Source: Strigamia acuminata
Lineage: Eukaryota > Arthropoda > Chilopoda > Geophilomorpha > Linotaeniidae
Assembly (NCBI GenBank): GCA_949358305.1
Contig: OX442319.1
Coordinates: forward strand, 11,656,001-11,720,000
Direction: 5' to 3'
Length of the DNA stretch: 64,000 bases
The notes under the pieces were generated by a model. It was not told the DNA's origin. It saw only the letters and a list, made by a program, of their open reading frames with translations, and searched no databases. Positions 36,801-47,900 of the stretch are shown piece after piece (positions within the stretch are counted from its first letter, which is position 1; each line of letters begins with the position of its first letter). The position numbers and the translations under genes are program-made.

Positions 36801-39034
36801 ACTTCCTCCGCGTGATTTTCCTTAATATATTGCCACATTGAGTCGTCGTAACGTTTTTTATAGTCCTCATTTGCATCTATTCTTTTCAGCGTATTTGCAA
36901 GTTGATTCATGGCCAACTCCCAATTCGATTCTAACTCAGTTTCCTGTCCATTGAAGGGGAGCATCACTTCATAGCGTCCATCCTCCAAGCGTTTTGTCGT
37001 GGATTCGAATCGGTCTCGAATAAAGTCGGAATCCTTCTCTCCCGAATCTATCCCGATTGCCTCCAAATTCCAGAGTTTGTCCAACTTTTCATTTATATCA
37101 ACGTTGCAAGTGTTGCAACACGTGGTTAAGTCGGCTTCATCATCAAACAAATCGATGTTTCCAGCTGCACCGGTGAGTACCCAGCCAAATAAAGTGTTTA
37201 TAAGGCCCAAATCCTCGTTGATTTTCTTCTTGCCGTCCTTTAGAATTCTCCACCAAACATCTACTCCTAATAAAATGTCAATTTGGGATGTTTTGGCAGG
37301 CAATTCTTCAGCCAACTCAAGTTTTAATCCTTTCACTTTTTCTATTACCGTGGAGTTTAGAATTCCTTGCACTTTTGGTAGGTTTTCGACCGATAGCATT
37401 GTCATTTTGATTTCTTGCGTGTCATTTTTGCTTTTCAAAGTAACGTTAAAAACGTCATAATCCGTTGAAGCAGGAGTAGAATCATTGAAGCGTTGTGTCG
37501 TGGCCGAAATGCTGCCGCACTTTTTCAACTTGATCCTGTTTATCAATTCAGTTGTTATGAAAGATCGGTGGCTGCCTGGATCTATCATTCCTCGGATGTT
37601 GTGGGATCCTCCATTTTTGGTTTTGAGGTTCGCAGTGAATATCATTAATTGAAGAGTCGCGGAGATCGCGCACGAGACATGTGTTGTCACTTGTGGCTCC
37701 TTGGGCTTCTCGACAACGCTTGATGAATTCTTCACATCTGATTTCTTGCAAATGGTGGAGTGATGTCTTCCGCCACAATGTTTGCAGGAAAACTTCACTT
37801 TACAATCCCCGACGCGATGGCCAGTTCTGAAACAATTGAAGCAAAGCCTGTTTTTCTTGATCAATTCGATTTTTGCGTTGATCTCAATTTCTTTTTTGCA
37901 GGAACCATTAAGGTGATCCTCTTCGCAAAAAATGCACTTGATGCTCTTCGTATTAGCAGGTTTGCTCTCTTGTTTTGTTTCCTGCTTGACTTTGGCACTG
38001 GTTGATTGCTTGGAATCCTGTGTCGCAGCGCAAGTCGTCATGGAACCTTTTTGCTTGCTTTTTTCGGCTTCAGTCTTTTCCTTTTTCACTTTTTCAGAAT
38101 GAGATGAATTGTCAGTTCTCTCCGCCATAGCTACTTCTTTCAAGAAAAAGTCAAGTAGTGTCATAATGTTCTTGTTTTGAATTCCATGCACTTGATAAAA
38201 ACGCAATGCCATCTGAGTTGGAAATTTGCTGATGATTTCCGGCATGAGAAAAGCACCTGAAGTTTGTATTGGTATTTTCAACTGCTCAAGGAGTCTGACG
38301 GTGGAAGAAATTTTGGTTAAATTTGTTCTTAACGTTTTAGTTGGATAGACACTTGTAACAATTTTCATTTCTCGAATTGATCTGATGAGGGCAGTTTGCT
38401 GTGCGTCCTCATCCCCGTAGTTTCTCTCCAACTCTTCTCGAGCCAAATGGTAGGATTCTTCGATCAAGAGAAAAGTTGAAATCAAAGTGGCTGCTTCGCC
38501 AACACACATTGTCTGTAGATATTGAAGCTTTTCCACGTCGCTTAAGTCTGGATCCTTATGTACTGAAGTTTCAAAGTTACTTTTGAAAGTCTTGTATTTC
38601 AAAATGTCCCCATCGAACTTCACAGATTCCAATTTTGGCAACTTCTGGTTTTTTCGGAAAGAAGCATTCATTGTCGTATTACCGCCAGATGCAGTTGACA
38701 TATTTAGTCGTCCTCCCAGTGTAGGAAGGGACCGTTTCGATACTTCCCAACGTCCGCGGAGAAGATCCACTCTCGTTTGAACTGCCTCGAGTTTTTCAAT
38801 GGCTTCAAGATAAAATCCATGTTCGGAATGTGTTTGAAGATCATTGAGTCCATTGACAGCACGTGTCTCTCGAATATTTGCTGTAGATAACAGCGCCTCC
38901 AACTCTCCCGGGTCGCTGGTCTGCTCCGATACAGTCAGCAAAGCGGAGAGTGAAGTGAGTAGCGCTTCCCATCTCGTCTCCATAATTTCAAGTTGTTCTG
39001 GAGTGAGCAAGTTTTGTACGGAAGGTTCTGCCAT
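33803..39034 (-). CDS. gag-pol: Gag-pol polyprotein of BEL/Pao element B
   Basis: Uninterrupted frame of 1743 codons, collinear with the element A protein; a net 3-residue deletion lies in the Ser/Asn/Thr-rich linker near residue 120. Domains: DUF1759-type gag (about 137-297); zinc knuckles at 367-379, 398-411 and 417-429; protease D485-P-G-S; reverse transcriptase D821 and FMDD at 908-911; RNase H D1084, E1124 and D1156; integrase zinc residues H1379, H1384, C1414 and C1417; integrase D1449, D1512 and E1562; C-terminal domain to LELD. All catalytic residues are retained. Conservation with A is strongest around the zinc knuckles, RT and RNase H, and weakest at the N-terminus and between RNase H and integrase. 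That pattern indicates purifying selection on both lineages. Confidence 0.96.
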   Translation of the reverse strand: MAEPSVQNLLTPEQLEIMETRWEALLTSLSALLTVSEQTSDPGELEALLSTANIRETRAVNGLNDLQTHSEHGFYLEAIEKLEAVQTRVDLLRGRWEVSKRSLPTLGGRLNMSTASGGNTTMNASFRKNQKLPKLESVKFDGDILKYKTFKSNFETSVHKDPDLSDVEKLQYLQTMCVGEAATLISTFLLIEESYHLAREELERNYGDEDAQQTALIRSIREMKIVTSVYPTKTLRTNLTKISSTVRLLEQLKIPIQTSGAFLMPEIISKFPTQMALRFYQVHGIQNKNIMTLLDFFLKEVAMAERTDNSSHSEKVKKEKTEAEKSKQKGSMTTCAATQDSKQSTSAKVKQETKQESKPANTKSIKCIFCEEDHLNGSCKKEIEINAKIELIKKNRLCFNCFRTGHRVGDCKVKFSCKHCGGRHHSTICKKSDVKNSSSVVEKPKEPQVTTHVSCAISATLQLMIFTANLKTKNGGSHNIRGMIDPGSHRSFITTELINRIKLKKCGSISATTQRFNDSTPASTDYDVFNVTLKSKNDTQEIKMTMLSVENLPKVQGILNSTVIEKVKGLKLELAEELPAKTSQIDILLGVDVWWRILKDGKKKINEDLGLINTLFGWVLTGAAGNIDLFDDEADLTTCCNTCNVDINEKLDKLWNLEAIGIDSGEKDSDFIRDRFESTTKRLEDGRYEVMLPFNGQETELESNWELAMNQLANTLKRIDANEDYKKRYDDSMWQYIKENHAEEVPKEERFLKKGIYNIPHHPVIKEDRDTSKFRIVFNASSSKKGKLSLNDCLFPGPSLNPDLILVIVRFRLYCIPIIADIKQAFLQVMINPTQRNFLRFLWVARDYFKQPYSWQNLWNHIMILRMIVVPFGVISSPFLLCATIRKHAKQFEKTHAKEVVALDDGIFMDDLTSGGDFPADTTTHCERLKMILDSGKLPLVKWATCSKDVFENLKKEGFHMRGEEFSSLGIIKMLGILWDTEKDMIMFKIPKIEKIPITKREVVSFLASIFDPMGLLAPVILQMKLLIQAIWARTKKWDEKILDSEKKEIEEWNSDIQQLKELKVQRWLNTYSGQDIILEVFCDASTKAFGCTIFVVNVEGKRTLLLSKCRIAPAKKVTLPRLELTAAVVGVRMTKYLLENFLPGYPVTEVRYYSDSTITLAWINSDKNVWKPYVSNRVQEIISFSKPEQWSHVPTEFNPADLLTRPHNSKTLMANKLWWNGVDVSTIEKKEIVQKQLPEEERKIVVLSIQIKETFLSKFFRRFRSFNRLVRVFSFMMRWKSHRFCGEDLAQSEMEYSQIRILQLSQRIYFREEIKAVENKTEIGRTSPLKNFEYFLDEDGLLRLRSRLKLSLLSFDEKYPILLHNESWVARLIIRKIHLDLMHGDLSETLYRVREKFWILRGRRTVQTVIRECAICRRTKLARNNPSTGELPKERITPSAPFQHTGIDHLGPIFVGKDKKKLKKTYILLFTCMVTRSLHLEVSEDLTTEKFLLAFRRFCARYGCPAKVFSDNSKTFEKGSTQIQSWGKLIGHIDIKTFLSEKRIIWTFIPPLSPWMGGAWERLVRSVKDKLRKVLLRHTVDLETLQTLVLEVSSVINSRPLSYVHENINGGRILSPENFLTGGMPKYMINKSLNAIKKSDLKKLDKKRRQFLWDFWSVWKKSYLMQLRNFYEIKGDKSFQNPKVDQIVLLEKMGTNPYFWPLARIKQIFPGDDGLIRIVSVVLPDGKELRRSVKHIRILELD

Positions 39035-39061
39035 GTTTTCTCTCCTCTCACAAATTCACGG

Positions 39062-39894
39062 CTGCAAATTGCGAAAAAGAAGATAAAATCTCGTTTGACA
39101 AAAAACACTTCGCTTTCAATTTTTAAAAGAATAAAATTTTCAATTTTATCCCCCAAAAATACACAGAATTTTTCAACGTTTAATTGCCCAAATGACAAAA
39201 AATCAAATGAAAATGCACAAGAATATCGAGTGTTTTAACAATCAAGGATGCTAAAACACACGAGCGACCTTGATCACGTATGAAAAACGTGACTCAAAAA
39301 GTCCTACACAAGTTTGAAATATTTTCGGCGATTCGTACGGAACGAATTTTGCACGAAAACCACTATCAAATTTTAGCGTTAATAACTGACAGCCCTTGCA
39401 ATGAGAGACTGACCAGTAACTAGCTTCAAAAAATCTAAATCTCCCCTGGTTATGCCAGTTATATGGAGATGCATGCATAAAATTAAAGAAAACACTAAAA
39501 CGATTTGCAATAAAATTCACTTTTACTAAATTTCCCTTAAGATTAGCATATGAAACAGCAATAACACCAAAAAGAATACCCAAAACAATACCCTCATGCA
39601 AACAAAACCTCCAAAATAAATGCACTGAATGATAAAACACAAGAAAAGCAATAAATCCAGGGGCGAATCGACTTCTCAGCACAGCGCGTTGTGTTATCCA
39701 AATCAAAGATGGCGACCGTAGAATCCCGCTGATGACACACAAAAGTTCGCACTCGACGCAAGAGCTGTCCCAGTCGTGACTGTTGTCACGTTGAACGGCG
39801 ACACTCGTAGCAGACGACGAATCACGAACGTATTGTTCTCCCGTCGCAACAAACACGCGAAGAAACGTATCCAAAACGAACCGGAAAAACTCAC
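39062..39894 (-). other. Candidate leader intron of element B
   Basis: Sense-strand GTGAGT donor (first base 39894) just after the primer-binding site, and an acceptor ending TTTGCAG (last base 39062) 27 bases before the gag-pol ATG, preceded by a TCTTCTTTTTC tract. It mirrors element A. Confidence 0.42.
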
Positions 39895-40129
39895 AGATTT
39901 CAGACGGAATCCTGGTCACGTGCACCACAGAAACGTATTCGATGTTGCGGTCTGTCAACACCGAATAGAAAAGATTGGGGTCGGGGCTATTTGAATTTCC
40001 CGCTTCTAAAAACTCAAGTGATCGTATTGTTAAATTCGTACGAAAACCGCGCTGAGAACACAAATCCGCACTGAAAACTATTGTTGAATGCATGGAACAT
40101 TGATGGGAACACCGTTGATTAATATCCAA
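39251..40129 (-). CDS. Conserved leader open frame of element B (uncertain)
   Basis: An open frame of 292 codons starting in the 5' LTR and running through the leader. It is similar in order to the 277-codon frame of element A (VTRIPS, EFF, VQRD, WITQR, FAPG-IAF). The first 60 or so codons lie in LTR sequence, so they also occur in the 3' LTR. Hydrophobic segments follow FAPG. No known domain was recognised. The shared long open frame in two diverged leaders hints at coding, but this is unproven. Confidence 0.3.
   Translation of the reverse strand: MDINQRCSHQCSMHSTIVFSADLCSQRGFRTNLTIRSLEFLEAGNSNSPDPNLFYSVLTDRNIEYVSVVHVTRIPSEICEFFRFVLDTFLRVFVATGEQYVRDSSSATSVAVQRDNSHDWDSSCVECELLCVISGILRSPSLIWITQRAVLRSRFAPGFIAFLVFYHSVHLFWRFCLHEGIVLGILFGVIAVSYANLKGNLVKVNFIANRFSVFFNFMHASPYNWHNQGRFRFFEASYWSVSHCKGCQLLTLKFDSGFRAKFVPYESPKIFQTCVGLFESRFSYVIKVARVF
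39907..39927 (-). other. Primer-binding site of element B
   Basis: The sense strand reads TGGTGCACGTGACCAGGATT and continues C. It matches the element A site except for one inserted A, and is set 15 bases from the LTR end. Confidence 0.6.
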
Positions 40130-40370
40130 TGGAGTGCTGAATCAATGGCTAATCCAGGGAAAGGCTTAACTACTCACAACACATTGAAAACTAAGGTTGA
40201 AAATAGAAAACACGGGAGTAAACAAAAAACAACTTGTTTATTAAAAAGTTGGTTGAGAACTGAATAAAATACACTGATTACATTGGTTCCTGAGGAACCG
40301 CACATGCGCAGTGCCCGTTATGGCACACGCCAAGCCGATAGCGGCGAAATACAAAAACAAAAGAAACTTC

Positions 40371-40384
40371 GTTGTCATAGCAAC
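40371..40384 (-). promoter_or_regulatory. X-box-like palindrome, 5' LTR of element B
   Basis: GTTGTCATAGCAAC; the promoter copy, although the base two before it has changed (CTTC for CTCC), which weakens the extended palindrome. Confidence 0.5.
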
Positions 40385-41128
40385 GGAGGAAACGAAATCA
40401 CAGCAAAGTTGTAGTTACATAAAAACTGCACGAAATAAAGATTGCGACATACCAAAATGACCACAAGAATACCAGGAATAATTAATCTAATCACAACAAT
40501 ATGATCAGAAAAGTAAAACAATGCAAACGGAGCGAAAACAATGATCGTCAAGCAGACGATCGAGACAGCCAATCAGCGTCAAGCAAAATGAGGTAATCAA
40601 AACATTTGAATTCCGAACGGAATAAAAATGCAAAAATAGCAAAGAATACAGGTGAAAACACTTCGAAATGAAATAATAAATAAGAATAATAGTATAATAA
40701 ATTCAAAGCAAACGATTACATCATCAAAATTGCCGATAAATCAACATGGCGCCCAACGGTCACCGAATCGGCGGCAAAACAACACAGTTTGAAAATACAA
40801 GTTTAAGATTTGAATAAAAACACCTGACATTGTTGAAATAAATATAGGAAATATTATTTCCTGAACAAAATCACACTATTTAATCAAAACTACACTGAAA
40901 TGGATCGTAACACGAACGAAACGAACATCATCGGCCGCGCCCATGTGGTGGCCGACGACGAACGTTCGTAACGTCGAAACGAAAACTCTATGACAAAATC
41001 TGAGCACACCAAACGAAAGAGCACACCTGAATTAGTACAAAACAATACTAAAACACAACAAAACTACCTTTAAAAGGTGAAAACGAAACGTTAGAAGTTC
41101 TGAAATAACAAGACTAGGAATTGAAAAA

Positions 41129-41136
41129 TGACGTCA
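41129..41136 (-). promoter_or_regulatory. CRE palindrome, 5' LTR of element B
   Basis: TGACGTCA at the conserved LTR position. Confidence 0.55.
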
Positions 41137-42806
41137 CGCGTATAGCGTAACTGTGCTGCATTTCGACGAATGCACTCAAAAATGCCGTACAACTAGAAAA
41201 ATGCATTAGAATTGATAAAATAAAACAAAATACGCAATAAAACACCGAAAATAGGTGACAATAAATTGAATTATCCCATCTCACAACACTAAAACACTAA
41301 ATAACACTGAAAAAGTTTAATAAGGCATAAAATGATTTAATATGAAAAATCCTCAAAAGAAATTCAAACACATTAAATGCAAAATTTTCACAATAGTAAA
41401 AAATCCCTGAAAAACACACAACATTAGTTTAATTGGAAATAAAACACTGAACAAAATTGCAATATAGCAGTAACTATTAATTCCACTCTGATTGCAACAA
41501 CTTTGGTTGCAGCAAGACCAATGTCTCTGAATGTTCTGAAATAGTGTTTAAACCTTAGTAGAAAGCTTTAATGTAAGTTTTAGCAACATCCAAGCAATGA
41601 TTTGAAAGAATAAACTTTTGATCTCATTTGACATCACTGTTGACTTAGCACAAACATCACAAGACCAATGTCTCTGAATGTTCTGAAATAGTGTTTAAAC
41701 CTTAGTAGAAGGCTTCAATGTAAGTTTTAGCAACATCCAAGCAATGATTTGGAAGAATAAACTTTTGATCCCATTTGACATCACAGTTGACTTAGCACAA
41801 ACATCACAAGACCAATGTTTCTGAATGTTCTGAAATAGTGTTTAAACCTTAGTAGAAAGCTTCAATGTAAATTTTAGCAACATCCAAGCAATAATTTGAA
41901 AGAATAAACTTTTGATCTCATTTGACGTCACAGTTGACTTAGCACAAACACCACAAGACCAATGTGTCTGAATGTTCTGAAATAGTGTTTAAACCTTAGT
42001 AGAAGGCTTCAATGTAAGTTTTAGCAACATCCAAGCAATGATTTGGAAGAATAAACTTTTGATCCCATTTGACATCACAGTTGACTTAGCACAAACATCA
42101 CAAGACCAATGTCTCTGAATGTTTAGAAATAGTGTTTAAACCTTAGTAGAAGGCTTCAATGTAAGTGTTAGCAACATCCAAGCAATAATTTGAAAGAATA
42201 AATTTTTGATCTCATTTGACATCACAGTTGACTTAGCACAAACACCACAAACCAATGTCTCTGAATGTTCTGAAATAGTGTTTAAACCTTAGTAGAAGGC
42301 TTCAATGTAAGTTTTAGCACATCCAAGCAATGATTTGGGAGAATAGACTTTTGATCTCATCACAGTTGACTTAGCACAAACATCACAAGACCAATGTCTC
42401 TGAATGTTATGAAATAGTGTTTAAACCTTAGTAGAAAGCTTTAATGTAAGTTTTAGCAACATCCAAGCAATGATTTGGGAGAATAGACTTTTGATCTCAT
42501 CACAGTTGACTTAGCACAAACATCACAAGACCAATGTCTCTGAATGTTCTGAAATAGTGTTTAAACCTTAGTAGAAAGCTTTAATGTAAGTTTTAGCAAC
42601 ATCCAAGAAATGATTTGGGAAAATAGACTTTTGATCTCATCACAGTTGACTTAGCACAAACACCACAAGACCAATGTCTCTGATTGTTCTGAAATAGTGC
42701 TTAAACTTTAGTAGAAGGCTTCAATGTAAGTTTTAGCAACATCCAAGCAATGATTTGGGAGAATAGACTTTTGATCTCATCACAGTTGACTTAGCACAAA
42801 CACCAC

Positions 42807-44945
42807 AAGACCAATGTCTCTGAATGTTCTGAAATAGTGTTTAAACCTTAGTAGAAGGCTTCAATGTTAGTTTTAGCAACATCCAAGCAATAAGTTGAAA
42901 GAATAAACTTTTGATCTCATTTGACATCACAGTTGACTTAGCACAAACACCACAAGACCAATGTCTCTGAATGTTCAGAAATAGTGTTTAAACCTTAGTA
43001 GAAGGCTTCAATGTAAGTTTTAGCAACGTCCAAGCAATATTTTGAAAGAATAAACTTTTGATCTCATTTGACATCACAGTTGACTTAGAACAAACACCAC
43101 AAACCAATGTCTCTGAATGTTCTGAAATAGTGTTTAAACCTTAGTAGAAGGCTTCAATGTAAGTTTTAGCAACATCCAAGCAATGATTTGGGAGAATAGA
43201 CTTTTGATCTCATCACAGTTGACTTAGCACAAACATCACAAGACCAATGTCTCTGAATGTTCTGAAATAGTGTTTAAACTTTAGTAGAAGGCTTCAATGT
43301 TAGTTTTAGCAACATCCAAGAAATGATTTAGGAAAATAGACTTTTGATCTCATCACAGTTGACTTAGCACAAACACCACAAGACCAATGTCTCTAAATGT
43401 TCTGAAATAGTGTTTAAACCTTAGTAGACGGCTTCAATGTAAGTTTTAGCAACATCCAAGCAATGATTTGGGAGAATAGACTTTTGATCTCATCACAGTT
43501 GACTTAGCACAAACACCACAAGACCAATGTCTCTAAATGTTCTGAAATAGTGTTTAAACTTTAGTAGAAGGCTTCAATGTTAGTTTTAGCAACATCCAAG
43601 CAATAAGTTGAAAGAATAAACTTTTGATCTCATTTGACATCACAGTTGACTTAGCACAAACACCACAAGACCAATGTCTCTGAATGTTCAGAAATAGTGT
43701 TTAAACCTTAGTAGAAGGCTTCAATGTAAGTTTTAGCAACATCCAAGCAATATTTTGAAAGAATAAACTTTTGATCTCATTTGACATCACAGTTGACTTA
43801 GAACAAACACCACAAACCAATGTCTCTGAATGTTCTGAAATAGTGTTTAAACCTTAGTAGAAGGCTTCAATGTAAGTTTTAGCAACATCCAAGCAATGAT
43901 TTGGGAGAATAGACTTTTGATCTCATCACAGTTGACTTAGCACAAACATCACAAGACCAATGTCTCTGAATGTTCTGAAATAGTGTTTAAACTTTAGTAG
44001 AAGGCTTCAATGTTAGTTTTAGCAACATCCAAGAAATGATTTAGGAAAATAGACTTTTGATCTCATCACAGTTGACTTAGCACAAACACCACAAGACCAA
44101 TGTCTCTAAATGTTCTGAAATAGTGTTTAAACCTTAGTAGACGGCTTCAATGTAAGTTTTAGCAACATCCAAGCAATGATTTGGGAGAATAGACTTTTGA
44201 TCTCATCACAGTTGACTTAGCACAAACACCACAAGACCAATGTCTCTAAATGTTCTGAAATAGTGTTTAAACTTTAGTAGAAGGCTTCAATGTTAGTTTT
44301 AGCAACATCCAAGCAATAAGTTGAAAGAATAAACTTTTGATCTCATTTGACATCACAGTTGACTTAGCACAAACACCACAAGACCAATGTCTCTGAATGT
44401 TCAGAAATAGTGTTTAAACCTTAGTAGAAGGCTTCAATGTAAGTTTTAGCAACATCCAAGCAATATTTTGAAAGAATAAACTTTTGATCTCATTTGACAT
44501 CACAGTTGACTTAGAACAAACACCACAAACCAATGTCTCTGAATGTTCTGAAATAGTGTTTAAACCTTAGTAGAAGGCTTCAATGTAAGTTTTAGCAACA
44601 TCCAAGCAATGATTTGGGAGAATAGACTTTTGATCTCATCACAGTTGACTTAGCACAAACATCACAAGACCAATGTCTCTGAATGTTCTGAAATAGTGTT
44701 TAAACTTTAGTAGAAGGCTTCAATGTTAGTTTTAGCAACATCCAAGAAATGATTTAGGAAAATAGACTTTTGATCTCATCACAGTTGACTTAGCACAAAC
44801 ACCACAAGACCAATGTCTCTAAATGTTCTGAAATAGTGTTTAAACCTTAGTAGACGGCTTCAATGTAAGTTTTAGCAACATCCAAGCAATGATTTGGGAG
44901 AATAGACTTTTGATCTCATCACAGTTGACTTAGCACAAACACCAC
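42807..44945. repeat. 713-bp (5-monomer) higher-order repeat, three copies
   Basis: Units start at 42807, 43520 and 44233. The private variants TAAGTTG (42891, 43604, 44317) and AAATGATTTA (43321, 44034, 44747) recur at exactly 713 bp. 713 fits three 140-bp and two 147-bp monomers, one of them with the single-base deletion. Confidence 0.88.
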
Positions 44946-47900
44946 AAGACCAATGTCTCTAAATGTTCTGAAATAGTGTTTAAACTTTAGTAGAAGGCTT
45001 CAATGTTAGTTTTAGCAACATCCAAGCAATAATTTGAAAGAATAAACTTTTGATCTCATTTGACATCACAGTTGACTTAGCACAAACACCACAAACCAAT
45101 GTCTCTGAATGTTCTGAAATAGTGTTTAAACTTTAGTAGAAGGCTTCAATGTAAGTTTTAGCAACATCCAAGCAATGATTTGGGAGAATAGACTTTTGAT
45201 CTCATCACAGTTGACTTAGCACAAACATCACAAGACCAATGTCTCTGAATGTTCTAAAATAGTGTTTAAACCTTAGTAGAAAGCTTTATTTAATGTAAGT
45301 TTTAGCAACATCCAAGAAATGATTTGGGAAAATAGACTTTTGATCTCATCACAGTTGACTTAGCACAAACACCACAAGACCAATGTCTCTAAATGTTCTG
45401 AAATAGTGTTTAAACCTTAGTAGACGGCTTCAATGTAAGTTTTAGCAACATCCAAGCAATGATTTGGGAGAATAGACTTTTGATCTCATCACAGTTGACT
45501 TAGCACAAACACCACAAGACCAATGTCTCTGAATGTTCTGAAATAGTGTTTTAACCTTAGTAGAAGGCTTCAATGTTAGTTTTAGCAACATCCAAGCAAT
45601 AATTTGAAAGAATAAACTTTTGATCTCATTTGACATCACAGTTGACTTAGCACAAACATCACAAGACCAATGTCTCTGATTGTTCTGAAATAGTGCTTAA
45701 ACTTTAGTAGAAGGCTTCAATGTAAGTTTTAGCAACATCCAAGCAATATTTTGAAAGAATAAACTTTTGATCTCATTTGACATCACAGTTGACTTAGAAC
45801 AAACACCACAAACCAATGTCTCTGAATGTTCTGAAATAGTGTTTAAACCTTAGTAGAAGGCTTCAATGTTAGTTTTAGCAACATCCAAGCAATAAGTTGA
45901 AAGAATAAACTTTTGATCTCATTTGACATCACAGTTGACTTAGCACAAACACCACAAGACCAATGTCTCTGAATGTTCAGAAATAGTGTTTAAACCTTAG
46001 TAGAAGGCTTCAATGTAAGTTTTAGCAACATCCAAGCAATATTTTGAAAGAATAAACTTTTGATCTCATTTGACATCACAGTTGACTTAGCACAAACACC
46101 GCAAGACCAATGTCTCTGAATGTTCAGAAATAGTGTTTAAACCTTAGTAGAAGGCTTCAATGTAAGTTTTAGCAACATCCAAGCAATATTTTGAAAGAAT
46201 AAACTTTTGATCTCATTTGACATCACAGTTGACTTAGAACAAACACCACAAACCAATGTCTCTGAATGTTCTGAAATAGTGTTTAAACCTTAGTAGAAGG
46301 CTTCAATGTAAGTTTTAGCAACATCCAAGCAATGATTTGGGAGAATAGACTTTTGATCTCATCACAGTTGACTTAGCACAAACATCACAAGACCAATGTC
46401 TCTGAATGTTCTGAAATAGTGTTTAAACTTTAGTAGAAGGCTTCAATGTTAGTTTTAGCAACATCCAAGAAATGATTTAGGAAAATAGACTTTTGATCTC
46501 ATCACAGTTGACTTAGCACAAACACCACAAGACCAATGTCTCTAAATGTTCTGAAATAGTGTTTAAACCTTAGTAGACGGCTTCAATGTAAGTTTTAGCA
46601 ACATCCAAGCAATGATTTGGGAGAATAGACTTTTGATCTCATCACAGTTGACTTAGCACAAACACCACAAGACCAATGTCTCTAAATGTTCTGAAATAGT
46701 GTTTAAACTTTAGTAGAAGGCTTCAATGTTAGTTTTAGCAACATCCAAGCAATAATTTGAAAGAATAAACTTTTGATCTCATTTGACATCACAGTTGACT
46801 TAGCACAAACACCACAAACCAATGTCTCTGAATGTTCTGAAATAGTGTTTAAACTTTAGTAGAAGGCTTCAATGTAAGTTTTAGCAACATCCAAGCAATG
46901 ATTTGGGAGAATAGACTTTTGATCTCATCACAGTTGACTTAGCACAAACATCACAAGACCAATGTCTCTGAATGTTCTAAAATAGTGTTTAAACCTTAGT
47001 AGAAAGCTTTATTTAATGTAAGTTTTAGCAACATCCAAGAAATGATTTGGGAAAATAGACTTTTGATCTCATCACAGTTGACTTAGCACAAACACCACAA
47101 GACCAATGTCTCTAAATGTTCTGAAATAGTGTTTAAACCTTAGTAGACGGCTTCAATGTAAGTTTTAGCAACATCCAAGCAATGATTTGGGAGAATAGAC
47201 TTTTGATCTCATCACAGTTGACTTAGCACAAACACCACAAGACCAATGTCTCTGAATGTTCTGAAATAGTGTTTTAACCTTAGTAGAAGGCTTCAATGTT
47301 AGTTTTAGCAACATCCAAGCAATAATTTGAAAGAATAAACTTTTGATCTCATTTGACATCACAGTTGACTTAGCACAAACATCACAAGACCAATGTCTCT
47401 GAATGTTCTGAAATAGTGCTTAAACTTTAGTAGAAGGCTTCAATGTAAGTTTTAGCAACATCCAAGCAATGATTTGGGAGAATAGACTTTTGATCTCATC
47501 ACAGTTGACTTAGCACAAACATCACAAGACCAATGTCTCTGAATGTTCTGAAATAGTGTTTAAACCTTAGTAGAAGGCTTCAATGTTAGTTTTAGCAACA
47601 TCCAAGCAATAAGTTGAAAGAATAAACTTTTGATCTCATTTGACATCACAGTTGACTTAGCACAAACACCACAAGACCAATGTCTCTGAATGTTCAGAAA
47701 TAGTGTTTAAACCTTAGTAGAAGGCTTCAATGTAAGTTTTAGCAACATCCAAGCAATATTTTGAAAGAATAAACTTTTGATCTCATTTGACATCACAGTT
47801 GACTTAGCACAAACACCGCAAGACCAATGTCTCTGAATGTTCAGAAATAGTGTTTAAACCTTAGTAGAAGGCTTCAATGTAAGTTTTAGCAACATCCAAG

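Larger units (their letters stand above)
32181..41514 (-). mobile_element. Complete BEL/Pao-type LTR retrotransposon (element B)
   Basis: A 9334-bp element with 1572-bp LTRs, a leader and one minus-strand gag-pol frame. Flanks fit a 4-bp duplication AGAC (32177-32180 and 41515-41518). At least three differences separate the LTRs (near 32607, near 33491, and the terminus GCAACA versus GCAGCA), so it is older than A but still young. It is a distinct lineage from A: the proteins are collinear and similar throughout, but LTRs and leader have diverged much more. Confidence 0.95.
39943..41514 (-). repeat. 5' LTR of element B
   Basis: 1572 bp, offset 7762 bp from the 3' LTR. The promoter-side copy, with the same motif set. 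Its outer terminus has a substitution (GCAGCA for GCAACA). Confidence 0.95.

Noticed and set aside
17956-41514. Envelope gene making elements A and B retrovirus-like
   Set aside because: Only about 60 bp lies between the gag-pol stop and the 3' LTR, so there is no room downstream. The leader frame is not recognisable as envelope.
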